Positions 1 through 7,791 of a stretch of 16,800 nucleotides of DNA are shown here, piece by piece (position 1 is the first letter of the stretch; each line of letters opens with the position of its first letter). The notes under the pieces are model-generated. The model searched no databases, had not been told where the DNA came from, and saw only the letters and a list, made by a program, of their open reading frames with translations. Made by a program: the position numbers and the translations under genes. The DNA is from Propionibacteriaceae bacterium (GTDB lineage Bacteria > Actinomycetota > Actinomycetes > Propionibacteriales > Propionibacteriaceae): assembly GCA_030528545.1 (NCBI GenBank), contig JAUMYR010000024.1:10668-27467 (forward strand), written 5' to 3'.

Positions 1-50
1 TCCCGCTCGCCATCGGGCTGTGGCTGAACCACCGCGCCGAAGCGAAATAG
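1..50 (+). CDS. C-terminal end of an unidentified protein (partial)
   Basis: An open frame enters from the left edge and ends at a TAG at 48-50. The last 15 residues read PLAIGLWLNHRAEAK, which looks like the end of a hydrophobic segment followed by a short polar tail, so a membrane protein is possible. It is followed after 16 bases by a strong terminator hairpin, which supports this being a real gene end. Too little is visible to name the family. Confidence 0.45.
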   Translation, partial: PLAIGLWLNHRAEAK

Positions 51-66
51 TCCCCCATCTCCGCAG

Positions 67-104
67 CGGGTGGTCCCGGGCCGGTGCCCGGGGCCACCCG
101 TTTT
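67..104 (+). terminator. Intrinsic terminator after the upstream gene
   Basis: A 14-bp stem (67-80 paired with 87-100, with one G-T pair) encloses a 6-base loop and is followed directly by TTTT at 101-104. It lies 16 bases after the stop of the partial gene and before the typA promoter, so it separates the two transcription units. Confidence 0.8.
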
Positions 105-133
105 CGCGTCCACCGGCTCGGCTGGGGCGGGTA

Positions 134-139
134 TAGACT
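134..139 (+). promoter_or_regulatory. Putative -10 element of typA (TAGACT)
   Basis: TAGACT fits the actinobacterial TANNNT -10 pattern and lies 25 bases before the ATG at 165, which would give a short leader holding the GAGGAGG ribosome site. No convincing -35 hexamer is visible. Confidence 0.45.
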
Positions 140-164
140 TGCCCGGCCTATCGCGAGGAGGACC

Positions 165-2024
165 ATGCAGACCCGCAACGACCTACGTAACGTCGCCATC
201 GTGGCGCACGTCGACCACGGCAAGACCACCCTCGTGGACGCGATGCTGTGGCAGTCCGGAGCGTTCCGGGAGGGGGCCGATGTCAACAAACGGGTCATGG
301 ACTCGATGGACCTGGAGCGGGAAAAGGGCATCACGATCCTGGCCAAGAACACCGCCGTCCGCCACGTGATCGGCGGTGAGGAAGTCACCATCAATATCAT
401 CGACACCCCTGGTCACGCCGACTTCGGCGGCGAGGTGGAGCGTGGCCTGGAGATGGTCGATGGGGTGGTGCTGCTGGTGGACGCCTCCGAGGGGCCACTG
501 CCCCAGACCCGGTTCGTGCTGCGCAAGGCACTGGCCAAGAAGCTGCCGATCATCCTGGCGGTGAACAAGGTGGACCGCTCCGACGCCCGGATCAGCGAGG
601 TCGTCGAGGAGACCTACGATCTGTTCCTCGACCTGCTGGACGACGACGAGGCTCACGTCTTGGATTTCCCGGTGGTGTTCTGCGCGGCCAAGGCTGGCCG
701 GGCGTCCCTCAACCAGCCCGAGGACGGTCAGATGCCCGACTCCCCAGACCTGGAGCCGCTGTTCGAGACCATCATGAAGCACGTGCCCGCACCCTCCTAT
801 GAAGAAGGAGCGGTGTTGCAGGCCCATGTCACGAACCTGGACGCCTCCCCCTACCTGGGCCGCCTGGCGCTGTGCCGGATCGTGGCGGGCGAGCTGAGGC
901 GCGGCCAGTCCGTCGCCTGGTGCCGGGCCGATGGCACGATCAGCACCGTCAAACTGTCCGAGCTGCTGATGACCGAGGCCCTCGACCGGGTTCCCGCCGA
1001 CCACGCCGGGCCGGGCGACATCGTCGCGATCGCGGGCATCCCCGAGATCAACATCGGTGAGACGCTGAGCGACCCAGACAACCCCAAACCGCTTCCCCTC
1101 ATCAGTGTGGACGAGCCGAGCATCTCGATGACGATCGGGATCAATACCTCCCCGCTGGCCGGTAAGTCCGGGAAGAACCTGACCGCCCGGCTGGTGAAGG
1201 CCCGCCTGGATCAGGAACTGGTCGGCAACGTGGCGATCCGGGTGCTGCCGACCGAGCGTCCCGACACCTGGGAGGTGCAGGGTCGCGGCGAGTTGCAGCT
1301 GGCGGTGCTGGTCGAGACCATGCGCCGGGAGGGCTTCGAGCTGACGGTCGGCAAGCCCCAGGTCGTGACGAAGACGATCGACGGCAAGCTGCACGAGCCT
1401 GTGGAGCGCCTGACCATCGACATCCCGGAGGATTTCGTTGGGGTCGTGACGCAACTGCTCGGGCTGCGTAAGTCACGCCTGGAACAGATGGTCAACCATG
1501 GTTCCGGGTGGGTGCGGCTGGAGTACCTCGTCCCCGCCCGCGGGCTGATCGGGTTCCGCACGGAGTTCCTCACCGATACCCGCGGCACCGGCATCATGAA
1601 CCACGTCTTCGAGGGCTATGAGCCGTGGGCGGGTGAGTTCCGGACGCGACCGACTGGTTCCCTGGTCGCTGACCGCATGGGTGTGGTGACCAGCTATGCG
1701 CTGTTCAACCTGCAGGAGCGGGGCACGATGTTCGTCGGTCCCGGGACCGAGGTCTACGAGGGCATGATCGTCGGGGAGAACCCCCGCGCTGAGGATATGG
1801 ACGTCAACCCGTCCAAGGAGAAGAAGCTGACCAATATTCGTTCCTCGACGGGTGAGGAGCTGGAGCGGCTGATTCCCCCGAAGGTGCTCAGCATGGAGCA
1901 GGCGCTGGAGTTCTGCGCGGCCGATGAGTGCCTTGAGGTGACCCCGGCCACCGTGAGGATCCGCAAGGTCACCCTGAGCGCGACAGAACGCGCCCGGGCC
2001 CGGTCCCGGGCGAAGAACGCCTAG
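165..2024 (+). CDS. typA: Ribosome-associated translational GTPase TypA/BipA
   Basis: This 619-aa protein is a TypA/BipA GTPase, an EF-G-like factor that binds the ribosome and supports growth or assembly under stress. The frame stays open to 84, but ATG 165 is chosen because a strong GAGGAGG (155-161) lies just before it and the protein then starts in the family's usual way. Seen: P-loop G1 AHVDHGKT (residues 14-21), switch motif EREKGITI, G3 DTPGHADF and G4 NKVD, followed by EF-G-like domains and the TypA C-terminal part with the [20 protein letters not shown] region (1543-1602). Length matches the family (about 605-640). It is a single gene between a terminator and a convergent asparaginase. 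The Arg/Ala-rich tail ([11 protein letters not shown]) is a usual actinobacterial variation. Confidence 0.97.
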   Translation: MQTRNDLRNVAIVAHVDHGKTTLVDAMLWQSGAFREGADVNKRVMDSMDLEREKGITILAKNTAVRHVIGGEEVTINIIDTPGHADFGGEVERGLEMVDGVVLLVDASEGPLPQTRFVLRKALAKKLPIILAVNKVDRSDARISEVVEETYDLFLDLLDDDEAHVLDFPVVFCAAKAGRASLNQPEDGQMPDSPDLEPLFETIMKHVPAPSYEEGAVLQAHVTNLDASPYLGRLALCRIVAGELRRGQSVAWCRADGTISTVKLSELLMTEALDRVPADHAGPGDIVAIAGIPEINIGETLSDPDNPKPLPLISVDEPSISMTIGINTSPLAGKSGKNLTARLVKARLDQELVGNVAIRVLPTERPDTWEVQGRGELQLAVLVETMRREGFELTVGKPQVVTKTIDGKLHEPVERLTIDIPEDFVGVVTQLLGLRKSRLEQMVNHGSGWVRLEYLVPARGLIGFRTEFLTDTRGTGIMNHVFEGYEPWAGEFRTRPTGSLVADRMGVVTSYALFNLQERGTMFVGPGTEVYEGMIVGENPRAEDMDVNPSKEKKLTNIRSSTGEELERLIPPKVLSMEQALEFCAADECLEVTPATVRIRKVTLSATERARARSRAKNA

Positions 2025-2029
2025 CCAAA

Positions 2030-2047
2030 CCCCGATCGAGGTCGGGG
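2030..2047. terminator. Short hairpin between convergent typA and asparaginase genes
   Basis: CCCCGA (2030-2035) pairs with TCGGGG (2042-2047) around a 6-base loop, filling the 23-base gap between two convergent stop codons. It could stop transcription from both sides, but there is no T-run on either strand. Confidence 0.4.
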
Positions 2048-2995
2048 CTAGGGTCCGGGCAGCTCGCAGGTGATCTCGCCCACCGGTTTCCCATGCCCCA
2101 GCACCGGTACCGAACCGATCCTGGTCAGGTCCTCCGAACGGATACCGAGTTCGCCGAGGATCTCGACGGCCACCACCGGCAGCGCCCGGTCACAGCCGTC
2201 GGTGATCTTGATCGCGATCCCCTGCCCATTGGGAAGGCCGATCCCGAGGACCGCCTCGGCCCCGATCTTGCAGATCAGGCCCGGCACGGCGCGGTGCAGT
2301 TTCTGCTCCCAGCGGCGGGTGCCCGAGACGTACTCCGGGAAGGCCCGCATCGCCTCCCCCAGCCGGTGAGCGTTGCCCTCCCTGGCCGCGGCGATCCGGC
2401 CGAAAACCCTTGCCAGCGCCACGGTACTGATCGCATGTGCGGGTGCCCCGCAGCCATCGACGCCCACCCCGGGGTCTTCACCGGTCAGTTCCCGCATGGT
2501 CTCGGTGATGGCCTGTTGCAGCGGGTGTCCGGCCTCCAGGTAGGTCTCGGTCGGCCACCCGGAGCGCAGGCAGGTGCGAAGCATCGCCGCGTGTTTGCCG
2601 GAGCAGTTCTGCACCAGCGCGCTCTTCTGCCTGCCTGCTTGTATCCAGGAGATGAACGCGGTTTCCTCCAGCGGGTAGTCGGGGGTGTTGAGCAGCTGTG
2701 CCGTGGTGAGACCGGCCCCGGACAGGATGCGTTCGACGCCTTCGACATGGAACTCCTCCCCGCTGTGGGAGGCGGTCGCCAGGGCCAGCAGCTCGTCATT
2801 GAGGTCGAGGCCGCGGTCCAGCATCGTCAGCGCCTGCACGAGCTTGGTCGCCGAGCGGGGATAGATCGGCTCCCACACATCGCCTGCCGCATAGTCCACG
2901 GCCCCATCGGGGTCGACCACCGCGATTCGGCCTCCATGTACGGACTCGCACAGACCGGAACGCCACACACACGCCAACACTGGATCGGTTCTCAT
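2048..2995 (-). CDS. L-asparaginase, Rhizobium etli (ReAV) type, asparaginase_II family
   Basis: The 315-aa product belongs to the PF06089 asparaginase II family, which hydrolyses asparagine to aspartate and ammonia and is unrelated in fold to E. coli AnsA/AnsB. Key residues of R. etli ReAV, as I remember them, are all matched: the Ser-x-x-Lys pair S48/K51 in PRSATKLVQA, a second serine in SHSGE (S78) with K263 in AIKITDG, and metal ligands in NCSGKHAAM (C131, K134) and DGCGAP (C182). There is no signal peptide, so it is cytosolic. The ATG at 2995 gives the normal length; its ribosome site is weak. It is convergent with typA and follows DUF2752 on the same strand after a hairpin, so it is probably transcribed separately. 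Confidence 0.92.
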   Translation of the reverse strand: MRTDPVLACVWRSGLCESVHGGRIAVVDPDGAVDYAAGDVWEPIYPRSATKLVQALTMLDRGLDLNDELLALATASHSGEEFHVEGVERILSGAGLTTAQLLNTPDYPLEETAFISWIQAGRQKSALVQNCSGKHAAMLRTCLRSGWPTETYLEAGHPLQQAITETMRELTGEDPGVGVDGCGAPAHAISTVALARVFGRIAAAREGNAHRLGEAMRAFPEYVSGTRRWEQKLHRAVPGLICKIGAEAVLGIGLPNGQGIAIKITDGCDRALPVVAVEILGELGIRSEDLTRIGSVPVLGHGKPVGEITCELPGP

Positions 2996-3030
2996 AGCGT
3001 TCTCAGTATGCCAAGCGCCGCCTCGGGCCG

Positions 3031-3054
3031 CTGGCTAGTGATGAAGCTAGCCGG
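3031..3054 (-). terminator. Hairpin downstream of the DUF2752 gene
   Basis: CTGGCTAG (3031-3038) and CTAGCCGG (3047-3054) form an 8-bp stem with one G-T pair around an 8-base loop. It starts 8 bases past the DUF2752 stop codon and lies before the asparaginase start, so a terminator without a U-run is the simplest reading. An operator for the asparaginase gene is the alternative, since it lies 36 bases upstream of that start. Confidence 0.35.
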
Positions 3055-3062
3055 GATGGATG

Positions 3063-3482
3063 TCAAAGGGTGGTGGGCGGCCATGGCCATCCCGGAAGAT
3101 TACGGACGATCATCCACACGACAGCGCTGACCAGGAACCCATAGGCCACCCATGCCGGCATCCGCCAGCGTCCTCCCCTCCAGGTGAGGAGGGCCCAGCG
3201 CAGCAACAACAGCGCGGCGAGCGGGAGCGCCACCAGCAAGTAGGCGTTGTCCTGAGCCGCCCGCGCCCACTCACCACGGATCAGGGAGTTCACCATGCGC
3301 AGCCCACCGCAGGCGGGACAGTCGAGGTGGGTGAGGAGCTTCGTGGGACAAAACGGCATGGGAACGCTCGGATCGTGAGGGTCCGCGACCGCGAGGTAGG
3401 TCACCCCAGCCACCCCGAGGGCCGCGATCCCAGACAGCGTCCAAACCACCCGGCCGCGTTCAGTCCCGAAGCGGAAGCCCAT
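3063..3482 (-). CDS. DUF2752 membrane protein
   Basis: The 139-aa protein carries the DUF2752 signature: an FCP motif (44-46) and CPACGGLRM (55-63), followed by a short helix and a conserved AAQDNA segment (75-80). Three hydrophobic segments are visible, at about 14-32, 80-98 and 110-127, so it should be an integral membrane protein; the paired cysteines (C45, C55, C58) may bind metal or form disulfides. The biochemical role of the family is unknown. Its ATG overlaps the 3' end of the TM2 gene by 23 bases, which points to translational coupling and a shared job with the TM2 protein. Such pairing of TM2 and DUF2752 proteins is known in actinobacteria. Confidence 0.85.
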   Translation of the reverse strand: MGFRFGTERGRVVWTLSGIAALGVAGVTYLAVADPHDPSVPMPFCPTKLLTHLDCPACGGLRMVNSLIRGEWARAAQDNAYLLVALPLAALLLLRWALLTWRGGRWRMPAWVAYGFLVSAVVWMIVRNLPGWPWPPTTL

Positions 3483-3945
3483 CCGCGTCGTCCACGGAAC
3501 CGGTCAGCATGAGGATGCCATCGATCAGCGACCAGATACCGAAACCGCCACAGGTCAGCAGCTGGGCGACCGCGATGCCGATGTGGCCGGTGTAGAACCG
3601 TCCGACGCCGAAGGTACCCACGAAGATCTGCAACAGGCCAGCGGCCAGCTTCGACTTGCTGGAATAGGGACGCCCAGAGCGCGGGTCGATGCCATAGGGG
3701 GCGTATCCCCCGTAGGCAGGGAGCGGAGCGCCGTAGCCACCGGGATAGCCCGGGTCCTGGTAGCCATAGCCCGCGGACTGGCCATAGCCGGGCTGACCAT
3801 AGCCTGAATCGTATCCCCCGCCATAGCTGGCGCTGTCGCCATATCCGCTCGTCGGGTACCCGCTGGAGCCATAAACCTGCTGCTCATAATCCCGCGGGGG
3901 ACGCTCGCCACCTAGACCGTCAGCACCTGGATAGTTGCCACTCAC
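3460..3945 (-). CDS. TM2-domain protein with Tyr/Gly-rich N-terminal region
   Basis: The 161-aa product ends in a TM2 domain (about 97-149): SKSKLAAGLLQIFVGTFG, then GVGRFYTGHIG, then the second helix GGFGIWSLIDGILMLTG. Residues 20-95 form a low-complexity tract dominated by Tyr, Gly, Pro, Ser and Gln with repeated GYG and PGYG units, as in many actinobacterial TM2 proteins; this part should lie in the cytoplasm. The frame is open up to 4227, but the extra N-terminal sequence is Arg/Pro/Gly-rich and not protein-like. I therefore place the start at the GTG at 3945, with GGAAG eight bases upstream. Function of TM2 proteins in bacteria is unknown. First gene of a two-gene unit with DUF2752. Confidence 0.85.
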   Translation of the reverse strand: MSGNYPGADGLGGERPPRDYEQQVYGSSGYPTSGYGDSASYGGGYDSGYGQPGYGQSAGYGYQDPGYPGGYGAPLPAYGGYAPYGIDPRSGRPYSSKSKLAAGLLQIFVGTFGVGRFYTGHIGIAVAQLLTCGGFGIWSLIDGILMLTGSVDDADGLPLRD

Positions 3946-4256
3946 CCTACAAGCTTCCAACGTTCCGTTACGGATTACAAGTAACCCAACCGCCGGTGGG
4001 CCTGATCGGACGCCTTTAGCGCACGGCCCCGCGCGATCGTGGGCCAAAGCGCCTCGGTTCGCGAGGATCCGGCTCGGCGCCGGGGAGCGAATCCTCGCCT
4101 CCATACACCCGGGCCCAGGCTCCCCGAGACCGGTGCGCCCCGGGCCTTCTTTCGCCTCCGCGCCGAGAAGCTTGGCCCATTGATCCCGCTCGCGACAGGT
4201 GACGAGGCCGGCTAACCAGGCCCGCACCGCGGTGAGGGTCTGTCATTATGGAGGTT
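3946..4256. other. 311-base gene-free region with a stable hairpin
   Basis: This stretch separates the divergent TM2 and tpx genes. Open frames in it give Arg/Pro-rich, non-protein-like translations. The clear element is an inverted repeat, GCGAGGAT (4061-4068) with ATCCTCGC (4091-4098), with an inner stem GCTC (4072-4075)/GAGC (4085-4088), giving a 38-base two-part hairpin. A weaker GGCCC (4112-4116)/GGGCC (4142-4146) pair is followed by TTCTTT (4147-4152). No tRNA or known riboswitch was recognised. It may hold regulatory sites or a small RNA for either gene. Confidence 0.5.
4241..4249 (+). promoter_or_regulatory. Putative extended -10 of tpx (TGT-CATTAT)
   Basis: TGT followed by CATTAT resembles an extended -10 (TGN plus TATAAT, with 4 of 6 hexamer matches including A2 and T6). 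It ends seven bases before ATG 4257, so the transcript would begin at or next to that start codon. The first hexamer base is wrong, so this is tentative. Confidence 0.35.
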
Positions 4257-4754
4257 ATGGCTACCGTGACCTTGGCGGGTTCTCCCGTCCATATCTACTC
4301 CAAGTTGCCCCCGATCGGCGCGAAGGCACCGGACTTCGAACTGGTCGGCACTGACCTTTCCCCGGTCAAGCTCACCGACTTCGCGGGCAAACGCCTCGTC
4401 CTCAACGTCTTCCCGAGCATCGATACCGGCATCTGCGCTACCAGCGTCCGCACCTTCAATGAGCGTGCGGCTGGTCTCGACAACACCGTGGTGCTCTGCA
4501 TCTCCAACGATTTGCCCTTCGCCCTCGGCCGGTTCTGCGGAGCCGAGGGAATCGAGGACGTCGTCATGGGCTCGGGCTTCCGCAGCGACTTCGGCCGCAC
4601 CTATGGCGTCGCCATGGTCTCTGGCCCGCTGTCTGGCCTGCTCGCCCGCTCGGTCTTCATCCTCGACGAAGAAGGAAAACTGGTCTACAGCCAGCTCGTC
4701 GAGGAGATCAAAACCGAGCCCGATTACGACGCGGCGCTGGCCGCGCTGGGCTGA
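4257..4754 (+). CDS. tpx: Thiol peroxidase Tpx (atypical 2-Cys peroxiredoxin)
   Basis: The 165-aa protein reduces hydrogen peroxide and organic hydroperoxides with thioredoxin as electron donor. The peroxidatic cysteine lies in [18 protein letters not shown] (Cys60) and the resolving cysteine in [12 protein letters not shown] (Cys94), the family's usual 34-residue spacing; the Thr-x-x-Cys motif is intact. Two starts are possible: ATG 4248 (168 aa, GGTGAGGG nine bases upstream) and ATG 4257. I prefer 4257 because Tpx proteins usually begin MATVTL and because the upstream -10-like element would give a leaderless message. Its 3' end overlaps the convergent ligase gene by 31 bases. It fits a mycothiol-using organism with other redox genes in the window. 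Confidence 0.95.
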   Translation: MATVTLAGSPVHIYSKLPPIGAKAPDFELVGTDLSPVKLTDFAGKRLVLNVFPSIDTGICATSVRTFNERAAGLDNTVVLCISNDLPFALGRFCGAEGIEDVVMGSGFRSDFGRTYGVAMVSGPLSGLLARSVFILDEEGKLVYSQLVEEIKTEPDYDAALAALG

Positions 4755-6007
4755 GGCTCCTCTTCGGTGGTCGGCTCGTCTAGCGACCGGAAGCCGACCA
4801 CCGAAACCAGCACCACCCACCACCAGATCGCCAGTGGGAAGTTACGAAACAGGTAAGTGTCGAACAGCCAGCCGAAGGTGGACGCCGCTACCGCGGCGGT
4901 GACGATGCAGGCCGCGCGTTGCCCCCGGAGTCTCCACACCGACCACCACACGGCGCCTACCATCAGCGCCAGCAAGGCCAGGCCGACCATGCCCAGTTCG
5001 ACCGCGACGAGAAGGTAAGTCGAATGTGGGTGCGGCATCGATTCGCCCCACCGGGTCCAGATCGTCTTCGGCATCAGGACGAAATAACCCGCCTCGAAGG
5101 GGTACCAGGGCCACACCTGTCCCAAACCCTGGCCCAGCAGGAGAATCTCCCAGGATTCGGACCAGGCACGCCAGGAAGTCGCCAGGTTGTCCGCACGCAG
5201 CTGGTCCTGCAGGACCAGCAGCCGTTGCCCCATCGGGGTCAGCGCGACGAAGGCTATGACGCCCACGGCTCCCGCCCCAGCGGCGATCCACAGCGGACGG
5301 GGCATCTGGCGTCCCCGAAGCTGAGCGGCCGCCGCGACCACCACGAACAGCCCGACGCACAAGAAGGCGGCCCGGGACCCGGTCAGCAAGATCCCCACGC
5401 CAGCGGCGAGCGCACCGAGGACGCTGGCCCAGCGGCGATAACCGCGCAGCGCCTCCACCACGAGCAGCGCCAGCGCCAGCAGCAGCGCCGCATACAGCAC
5501 CGCCGCGCCGCCGATCCCGGAGGCCAGCCGGTATTCCCGCGAGGCCGTGAAGCGCGGTGGCCAAGACGCATAGCACGTGACGATCAGGACTTGCGCCGAC
5601 CACCACAGCTGGGCCCGGCGGTGGCGGGGTGGCATGGCCGCGACCAGGGATAGCGCCGTCGTCGCCGACAGGATCGCTATCACAACCGGCATGACCTGAT
5701 AGGACCAGTGCACCGGGACGCCCAACACCGTCGGGACCTCACCGAAGAAGGAAGTGACCAGCCCATACCCCGCGAGGGCAGCGAAAACGCCGAGAGTCCA
5801 GCGCCCGGCGCGGGAAAGCTCACCGAATGCCCGCAGCGTCCAGGGCAGACACAGCAGCGTGATCGCCCCGTAGAGCACGAGGTCGACGCTCACCAGATCG
5901 TTGCGGGCCTGGACCACGCTGTTACGCAGATTAGCAAACTGCATCACCGCGATGAGAGGCACCAGCCCCCACCCCAGCACCCTGCCATACCTTTCGCTTC
6001 TGGTCAC
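4724..6007 (-). CDS. O-antigen ligase/polymerase-like (Wzy/WaaL) membrane protein
   Basis: The 427-aa product has about ten to twelve hydrophobic segments and the features of the PF04932 family. These include [12 protein letters not shown] (205-216), the segment before the large outer loop, and [19 protein letters not shown] (326-344), which matches the conserved His-containing motif after that loop. Family members join or polymerise glycans on lipid carriers at the outer face of the membrane; in a Gram-positive this suggests a cell-wall glycan or exopolysaccharide. The tail (408-427) is acidic and low-complexity. The GTG start at 6007 is preceded by TAGGAT six bases away, so the mRNA is probably leaderless. 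No glycosyltransferases lie nearby, so the substrate cannot be inferred. The stop TAA is inside tpx. Confidence 0.85.
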   Translation of the reverse strand: MTRSERYGRVLGWGLVPLIAVMQFANLRNSVVQARNDLVSVDLVLYGAITLLCLPWTLRAFGELSRAGRWTLGVFAALAGYGLVTSFFGEVPTVLGVPVHWSYQVMPVVIAILSATTALSLVAAMPPRHRRAQLWWSAQVLIVTCYASWPPRFTASREYRLASGIGGAAVLYAALLLALALLVVEALRGYRRWASVLGALAAGVGILLTGSRAAFLCVGLFVVVAAAAQLRGRQMPRPLWIAAGAGAVGVIAFVALTPMGQRLLVLQDQLRADNLATSWRAWSESWEILLLGQGLGQVWPWYPFEAGYFVLMPKTIWTRWGESMPHPHSTYLLVAVELGMVGLALLALMVGAVWWSVWRLRGQRAACIVTAAVAASTFGWLFDTYLFRNFPLAIWWWVVLVSVVGFRSLDEPTTEEEPQPSAASAAS

Positions 6008-6013
6008 CGGATC

Positions 6014-6019
6014 ATCCTA
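6014..6019 (-). promoter_or_regulatory. -10 element for a leaderless O-antigen-ligase-like mRNA (TAGGAT)
   Basis: On the minus strand TAGGAT is followed by six bases and then the GTG start at 6007. This spacing places transcription start at the first codon. No clear -35 is seen. AGGATG could alternatively serve as a ribosome site. Confidence 0.5.
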
Positions 6020-6054
6020 GGCACCATGGGCCACCCGGGACGGCTACGGCGTCA

Positions 6055-6060
6055 TATAGT
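6055..6060 (+). promoter_or_regulatory. -10 element of the nitrobindin-MFS unit (TATAGT)
   Basis: TATAGT matches TATAAT at five of six positions and lies 22 bases before ATG 6083. A start about 7 bases downstream gives a leader carrying GGAG at 6074-6077. It is divergent from the ligase promoter. Confidence 0.55.
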
Positions 6061-6082
6061 GTCCACGACGATCGGAGAATCC

Positions 6083-6550
6083 ATGCACGAGCACATCGAA
6101 CCCCTGGCCCGCCTCATCGGCACCTGGCGCGGTGCGGGCGTGGTGTCATACCCCACCATGAGAGCCGACGTGGCCTACACCGAGGAGACCACGTTCGCCG
6201 AGATCGGCAAACCCTTCCTCGTCTACACCCAGCGGACCTGGTCGGAGTCTGGCCAGCCCATGCACACCGAGTCTGGCTACCTGCGTTCCATCGGCGATCA
6301 GGAACTGGAACTGGTGATCGCGCACCCGACCGGGCAGTCCGAACTCGGTTCTGGGGAGTTCACCCCTAGCGAGGACGCGCTGTTCATCAGCACCGATGCC
6401 GAGGTCCGTAACACCGCCACCGCGAAGCGGGTCGACCGGATCGTGCGCAGCCTCGCGGTGCGCGGGGACACTCTGACCTATGACATGGCGATGGCGACGG
6501 CACACGTCGGCCTGACCCGCCACCTGCACGCTGAATTGACGAGGAGCTGA
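6083..6550 (+). CDS. Nitrobindin-like heme-binding beta-barrel protein (FABP-like), with proximal His
   Basis: The 155-aa protein matches the nitrobindin/THAP4-heme-binding family (PF08768), ten-stranded barrels that bind ferric heme and react with nitric oxide or peroxynitrite. Seen: the signature GTWRGAG (13-19), then YPTM, the TFAEIGKPFLVYTQRTW stretch (37-53), MHTESGYLR (60-68), and the C-terminal LTRHLHAEL (144-152) with His147 at the place of the proximal heme ligand. ATG 6083 has GGAG five bases upstream and gives family length; an upstream ATG at 6026 would add a non-conserved extension. Its stop overlaps the MFS start (TGATG), so the two are translationally coupled. It is one of two such proteins in the window. 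Confidence 0.88.
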   Translation: MHEHIEPLARLIGTWRGAGVVSYPTMRADVAYTEETTFAEIGKPFLVYTQRTWSESGQPMHTESGYLRSIGDQELELVIAHPTGQSELGSGEFTPSEDALFISTDAEVRNTATAKRVDRIVRSLAVRGDTLTYDMAMATAHVGLTRHLHAELTRS

Positions 6551-7752
6551 TGCTGGGACCCTACCTCAGGATCCTCGCCAAACCGGGGGCATTGGCCTTC
6601 TCGGCAGCGGGCGCTCTGGCCCGGCTACCGATCTCGATGGTCACGATCTCGATCATCCTGCTGGTCACCAGCGTCTATGGCGAATATGGGATGGCGGGGC
6701 GAGTGGCTTCGGTCTATGTGATCGCGCAGGCGATCTGTGCTCCCCAGCTCGCGAAACTGATCGACAGCTACGGGCAGTCGCGGGTGATGCGTCCGGCCTT
6801 GGCGATCGCGATCTCCTCGCTGACGACGTTGAGCTGGCTGGCCGCGGTGCGGGTCCCGGAATATCTGCTGTGGGTCTTCGCCGCCACGGCCGGTGCCACC
6901 GTCGGCTCGATGGGGGCTTTGGTTCGTTCCCGGTGGGCGACGCTGCTGGACTCCTCACACGATCTGCATGTGGCCTTCTCCCTGGAGTCCTCCCTGGACG
7001 AGGTGGTGTTCATCATCGGGCCGATGCTGGCAACCTTCCTGGCGACCCTGGTGTCGCCGCTAGCCGGTCTGGGTGTGGCGATTCTCGCGTCAGCCGTCGG
7101 CGGGTTCTGGTTCCTGTCCCAACGGGCCACCGAACCGCCGCCGACTCCCACCGGCGCGAAACGTTCGCGTCCGCCTATCGGCTGGGGTGGGCTCGGTTTG
7201 GTGGCCGTGGTGCATGGCGCGATGGGGGCGCTGTTCGGCTCGGCCGAGGTCGCGACCATCGCGTTCAGCGCCGACCATGGCCGCCCGGGCATGGCGGGCG
7301 CGCTGCTGGCGATCTGGGCCTTCGGTTCGCTGATCGCCGGGTTGTTCTATGGCACCAGACGATTCACTAGCCCGACCTGGCTGCGCTTCGTCGCGAGCAC
7401 GGTCGTCTTGAGCGTTTGCGCGTCACTATTCGTGGTCGCCAGCACCATGTGGACGCTGGCGGCGGTGATGCTGCTGGCCGGTATCGGCGTGGCTCCAACC
7501 TTCATCGCGGGCGCGGCCCTGGTCCAGGAACTAGTGCCCCAGGAGAGGCTGACCGAGGCCCTAACCTGGATCGTCACCTCCACCGCGGTGGGGGTGGCCC
7601 TGGGCACGCCGGTCGCTGGCACCGTCGTGGATGCTTCGGGAGGGGCGGCGGCCTATTGGGTGACCCTGATCTGTGGGGTCCTCACCATGCTGGTGGCGCT
7701 GATCGCCTCACCTCTGCTCAAACGCGCTCACCAGCCCCCTCATCTCCGCTGA
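6550..7752 (+). CDS. MFS transporter
   Basis: The 400-aa protein has about 12 hydrophobic segments in two halves separated by a polar loop near residues 193-215 (SQRATEPPPTPTGAKRSRPP), the usual layout of a major facilitator. Features include LIDSYGQSRVMRPALA in the first half, in the place of the loop 2-3 signature, and RSRWATLL and VPQERLTEALTW, which resemble segments of drug-efflux-like MFS members. The substrate cannot be told. The ATG overlaps the nitrobindin stop codon by one base, and GAGGAG (6541-6546) is the ribosome site, so both proteins are made together; export of a compound linked to nitrosative stress is a possibility only. The gene is convergent with the SIMPL gene, 31 bases away. 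Confidence 0.88.
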   Translation: MLGPYLRILAKPGALAFSAAGALARLPISMVTISIILLVTSVYGEYGMAGRVASVYVIAQAICAPQLAKLIDSYGQSRVMRPALAIAISSLTTLSWLAAVRVPEYLLWVFAATAGATVGSMGALVRSRWATLLDSSHDLHVAFSLESSLDEVVFIIGPMLATFLATLVSPLAGLGVAILASAVGGFWFLSQRATEPPPTPTGAKRSRPPIGWGGLGLVAVVHGAMGALFGSAEVATIAFSADHGRPGMAGALLAIWAFGSLIAGLFYGTRRFTSPTWLRFVASTVVLSVCASLFVVASTMWTLAAVMLLAGIGVAPTFIAGAALVQELVPQERLTEALTWIVTSTAVGVALGTPVAGTVVDASGGAAAYWVTLICGVLTMLVALIASPLLKRAHQPPHLR

Positions 7753-7766
7753 GCCCCGGGGGGATA

Positions 7767-7791
7767 CCGCCTTCTGTGGCCGGTCAGGCGG
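7767..7791. terminator. Inverted repeat between convergent MFS and SIMPL genes
   Basis: CCGCCT (7767-7772) and AGGCGG (7786-7791) are perfect inverted copies around a 13-base loop that spans the SIMPL stop codon. It may end transcription from one or both sides, but no T-run follows. Confidence 0.3.

Noticed and set aside
84..164. Upstream start for TypA at 84
   Set aside because: It would run through the upstream terminator arm and the -10 element; ATG 165 has a strong ribosome site and a family-typical start.
183..1454. Long minus-strand open frame (423 codons) across typA
   Set aside because: It is antisense to a fully conserved typA reading frame; His/Gln/Arg/Gly-rich translation and no known domain. 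Long antisense frames are expected in GC-rich coding DNA.
2093..3130. 345-codon plus-strand open frame across the asparaginase gene
   Set aside because: Antisense to a gene with all catalytic residues in place; the translation is Arg/Gly/Pro-rich without a recognisable fold.
4112..4152. Possible plus-strand terminator (GGCCC/GGGCC then TTCTTT)
   Set aside because: Only five pairs before a mismatch, a long loop, and no plus-strand gene upstream that would need it.
3946..4227. N-terminal extension of the TM2 protein up to 4227
   Set aside because: The extra 94 residues are Arg/Gly/Pro-rich without a domain, while the Tyr/Gly-rich part begins naturally after the GTG at 3945 with a GGAAG site.
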